A stretch of 64,000 nucleotides of DNA from Salipiger pentaromativorans (lineage in GTDB: Bacteria; Pseudomonadota; Alphaproteobacteria; Rhodobacterales; Rhodobacteraceae), in assembly GCF_024721115.1 (NCBI RefSeq), contig NZ_JAMDHK010000005.1, positions 1 to 64,000 on the forward strand, in the 5' to 3' direction. The translations under genes were made by a program, and so were the position numbers. The notes under the pieces are model-generated. The model did no database searches. It saw nothing but the letters and a program-made list of their open reading frames with translations, and was not told the DNA's origin. This document shows, piece after piece, positions 61,456 through 64,000 of the stretch; position 1 is the stretch's first letter, and every line of letters begins with the position of its first letter.

Positions 61456-64000
61456 TCAACGGTCCATGACGTCGGTCAGCGCCTCCTCTGCGGCGGCACC
61501 GACGCGCCGCTCGGACAGGCGATAGACCTCCTCGGCGGCCTCGGCGCTGATGTAATCCTCGGCCAGATCGCGCTCGACCGCCGCGACGGGGCGCTCCAGC
61601 GGATCGCCGAACCCCGATCCGCCGCCGAGCTGCAACTCGACCACACGGTCGGCGCGGTCGATCACGAACAGCCCGCCGGACCCGCAATCCTCGACGACCG
61701 TCCCGTCCGGATCGCAGAGATAGCCATGCGCCATAAGGCCCGGCTGGCCGCCAAAGAGACCAGTGATGGGAGCGTTCACCCCTTCGGGCGACACGAAAAC
61801 GGTCACGGGGGAACCGTCGTCATATCGCTTGGCCAGCCGGATTCTTGCGCCCAGCCCGCCGCGATGCGCTCCCGCACCGCCGCTGTCGCGGACAAAGGCT
61901 TTTTCATGCACCACCACGGGCGAACGGCTTTCCAGAAGCTCGACCGAAGAGGTCGCCGCCGAGGTGGGCCAGAGCAACGAGGACTTGCCGTCCTGCGCCT
62001 GGCTTGCGCCCTGCCCGCCGCCCGAGAGCAGGTGATCGTAGAACAGCGCCCCATCGGAGGTCTTGCCGTAGACGGTCATCAGGCTGGGCAGGCCGGTATG
62101 AGCGATCACCTTGTCCGGCGCCGCATCCGACAGCGCCCGGAACAGGTTCGGCGAGGTATACCAGCCGGTCCGCGTGCGCAGGCTGACCGGCGCGGGCTTG
62201 TTGCAGTTCAGAACCGACCCCTGCGGCGCCTTCACCGTGAAGGGCCGGAAGCAGCCCGCATTGCCGCGCACCCCGGGGGTGAGCATGCATTTCAGCGGAT
62301 AGGTCGAATGCGCCGTGGTGTAGGACATGGTGCAGTTGATGCCGCCCAACGGCACCTCCGCCGGCGCGCCTTCGAAGTCGATCTCGCAGGCGTCGCCGTC
62401 GATGGTCACCGCAACGGGAACATCCATCGTGGTGCCGAGCGGGTTGTAGCTGACCATCGCCTCGTAGCGCCCGTCGGGCAGCGCCGAGATCGCATCGCGC
62501 ATGGCCTTTTCCGAACGGCTCTGGATCACCCCGGCGAGCGCGGTCAGATCCGGCAGCCCGTATTCGTCGAGGAACCCCTCGAGCCGCTTCGCCCCGGTGG
62601 CATTCGCCGCGATGAGAGAGCGGATGTCGCCCAGCACCTGCTGCGAGTCGCGGATGTTCTCGCCCATGATGCGGAACAGATCCTCGTTCTCGATACCCGC
62701 CCGCACCAGCTTCATCGGCGGGATCTGCAACCCTTCCTCGTAAAGCTCGGTCGCCTTCATGCCGTTGCGCGTGCCGCCGATGTCGCCCACATGACCAACG
62801 GTGCCCATCAACGCGACCACCCGACCCTGCTTGAACACCGGAGTGATCACCGCCACATCGAAGAGATGCCCGGCGCAGAGCCAGGGGTCGTTGCAGACCA
62901 GCACATCGCCCGGTTGCAGCGTGTCGGCGGGGTAGCGTTCGAGGATCGCCTTCGCCACCAGCGGCAGCGTGAGGTTGAAGACCGGCATCACCCGCGCCGA
63001 ATGCGCGAGGTTGTCGCCATTGGCATCGAGGATCGAACAGCCGAAATCCTGGCTTTCCGAGATGATCAGAGAATAGGCCGTGCGGCAGACGGTCTGCCAC
63101 ATCTCCTCGGCCACCGTCACCAGACGCGACCACATGATTTCCAGCGAAATCGGGTCGGCCTCGATCTGGGCCATCGCCTGCGCCTGCGGCGTGTCCGGAG
63201 CAATGGCCGTCCGGGCCTTGGCAGCCGCGCCGATGGTGATGCAGATATTGCCGGCGCCGTCGATGAACACCTCGTCGCCCGGCGGCACGATGGTGGTGGA
63301 TTCCGGCTCTTCGATGATCGCCGGCCCCTCGAAGCGGTCGCCGCCGCGCAGCGCCTTGCGGTCATAGATCCGCGTTTCCACGAACCCCTCGTCGAAATAG
63401 GCCTGCCGGGTGCCTTTCAGCGCCGGCCCTGCCGCCCCGTCGCTGCCCGCCTGCGCAATCGTCGGCTCGGGCACCGGGCCACTGACCCGCACGCGGAAGG
63501 ACAGGATTTCCAGCTCGGCCTCGCCCGGAACCTGCGTGTAGCGCGCCTCGTAAACCTCTTCGAACGCCTTGCGGATCGCGTCGTAGCCGCCGCTTTGCGG
63601 CACCGGCACGGTGATTTCGTGCACCTGGCCGATCAGCCGCATGTCGGCGCTGCGCTCGACGGTGATGTCTTCGGGCGCCACGCCCGAGGCGACGAGCCGC
63701 GCGCAGCCATCGGCGACCAGCTCCTCGAACCCGGCATCGCTCGCCAGATCCTGCACTTCCTGCGACACCGCCATGGGACGCGACTGCACCAGATCGAAAG
63801 ACAGCGGCGCGGTCAGGAAGCCGAAGGCCGAGGCGGCACCGCTGGCCTGCGGGATGATGACCTCGCGGATGCCGAGAATCCGCGCCACACGGGCGGCAAA
63901 GGCCGGACCGGCGCCGCCGAAACCGATCATCGCGTAGCCGCGCGGGTCCTTGCCCTTTTCCACCAGATGGATGCGCGTCGCCGAGGCCATGTTCTCGCCC
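61456..64000 (-). CDS. Hydantoinase/5-oxoprolinase-type enzyme, fused A and B regions, 5' end outside window
   Basis: This minus-strand gene continues past position 64000, so the N-terminal part is missing. The visible 848 or so residues begin inside a HyuA-type subunit (YAMIGFGGAGPAFAARVARI), run through its C-terminal domain to about residue 255, then a short linker, and continue as a full HyuB-type subunit (from ADPISLEIMWSRLVTVAEEM), with CNDPWLCAGHLFD near 365 and GTRNGMKATELYEEG near 401 in the visible part. Both halves in one chain resemble 5-oxoprolinase-type ATP-dependent enzymes that open cyclic amide rings. The ATG at 63990 is internal, since the HyuA conserved region reads across it. 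Substrate could be oxoproline, hydantoins or related cyclic peptides. Confidence 0.88.
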   Translation of the reverse strand, partial: GENMASATRIHLVEKGKDPRGYAMIGFGGAGPAFAARVARILGIREVIIPQASGAASAFGFLTAPLSFDLVQSRPMAVSQEVQDLASDAGFEELVADGCARLVASGVAPEDITVERSADMRLIGQVHEITVPVPQSGGYDAIRKAFEEVYEARYTQVPGEAELEILSFRVRVSGPVPEPTIAQAGSDGAAGPALKGTRQAYFDEGFVETRIYDRKALRGGDRFEGPAIIEEPESTTIVPPGDEVFIDGAGNICITIGAAAKARTAIAPDTPQAQAMAQIEADPISLEIMWSRLVTVAEEMWQTVCRTAYSLIISESQDFGCSILDANGDNLAHSARVMPVFNLTLPLVAKAILERYPADTLQPGDVLVCNDPWLCAGHLFDVAVITPVFKQGRVVALMGTVGHVGDIGGTRNGMKATELYEEGLQIPPMKLVRAGIENEDLFRIMGENIRDSQQVLGDIRSLIAANATGAKRLEGFLDEYGLPDLTALAGVIQSRSEKAMRDAISALPDGRYEAMVSYNPLGTTMDVPVAVTIDGDACEIDFEGAPAEVPLGGINCTMSYTTAHSTYPLKCMLTPGVRGNAGCFRPFTVKAPQGSVLNCNKPAPVSLRTRTGWYTSPNLFRALSDAAPDKVIAHTGLPSLMTVYGKTSDGALFYDHLLSGGGQGASQAQDGKSSLLWPTSAATSSVELLESRSPVVVHEKAFVRDSGGAGAHRGGLGARIRLAKRYDDGSPVTVFVSPEGVNAPITGLFGGQPGLMAHGYLCDPDGTVVEDCGSGGLFVIDRADRVVELQLGGGSGFGDPLERPVAAVERDLAEDYISAEAAEEVYRLSERRVGAAAEEALTDVMDR

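Noticed and set aside
1-64000. CRISPR arrays, insertion sequences or prophage genes
   Set aside because: No regularly spaced direct repeats, transposase motifs or phage structural genes were seen on either strand.

Overview
The window looks like chromosomal DNA of a high-GC alphaproteobacterium, most likely a member of the Rhodobacteraceae (roseobacter-type). The reasons are the strong GC bias at third codon positions, the core block rpmH-rnpA-yidD-ttcA-yidC-MOSC-engB-argB, the soluble NAD-dependent formate dehydrogenase locus, and the many ABC/TRAP uptake genes. No phage genes, transposases or CRISPR arrays were seen.

Positions 1-20,900 form an accessory uptake-and-catabolism locus. It has an orphan TRAP-type binding protein (727-1857) and a leftward operon from 8375 to 1939 (DUF1989/urea-carboxylase-associated protein, a four-gene polyamine-type ABC importer, a DAO-family flavin oxidoreductase). 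It also has a rightward three-subunit molybdenum hydroxylase operon (8886-12597), a LysR regulator (12603-13532), and a second leftward operon from 20701 to 13676 (class III aminotransferase, a second polyamine-type importer with a fused permease, an aldehyde dehydrogenase). The enzyme set suggests import and oxidative/transaminative breakdown of an amine or nitrogen heterocycle, but the substrate cannot be read from the sequence. The most interesting signal is a 37-bp quasi-palindrome present at 345, 8720 and 20860, with a weaker fourth copy at 423. These sit in the control regions of the three intervals from which every catabolic and transport unit of the locus would be transcribed.

Positions 20,702-21,981 are a gene-poor stretch ending in tRNA-Arg(ACG), a plausible boundary between accessory and core DNA. 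Positions 22,045-35,287 are mostly core genes: a histidine kinase, a flavin disulfide reductase and a VTT-domain membrane protein on the minus strand, then rpmH (44 codons, with a near-consensus promoter), rnpA, yidD, ttcA, an EAL phosphodiesterase, yidC, a MOSC protein, engB, argB, a 4Fe-4S protein and a SixA-like phosphatase on the plus strand.

Positions 35,294-41,251 encode an Mrp/Pha-type multisubunit Na+(K+)/H+ antiporter with fused A and B subunits. A LysR regulator and fdsGBA-fdhD-fdsD (41,497-48,540) follow, encoding a cytosolic molybdenum formate dehydrogenase. A three-gene FtsX-type ABC exporter set lies at 48,600-52,901. From 64,000 back to 52,911 runs a leftward operon with a fused hydantoinase/oxoprolinase (cut by the window edge), a complete Dpp-type peptide importer, an M20 amidohydrolase, an Ldh2-family imine reductase and a proline-racemase-family enzyme. 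It looks like a peptide and cyclic amino acid scavenging unit.
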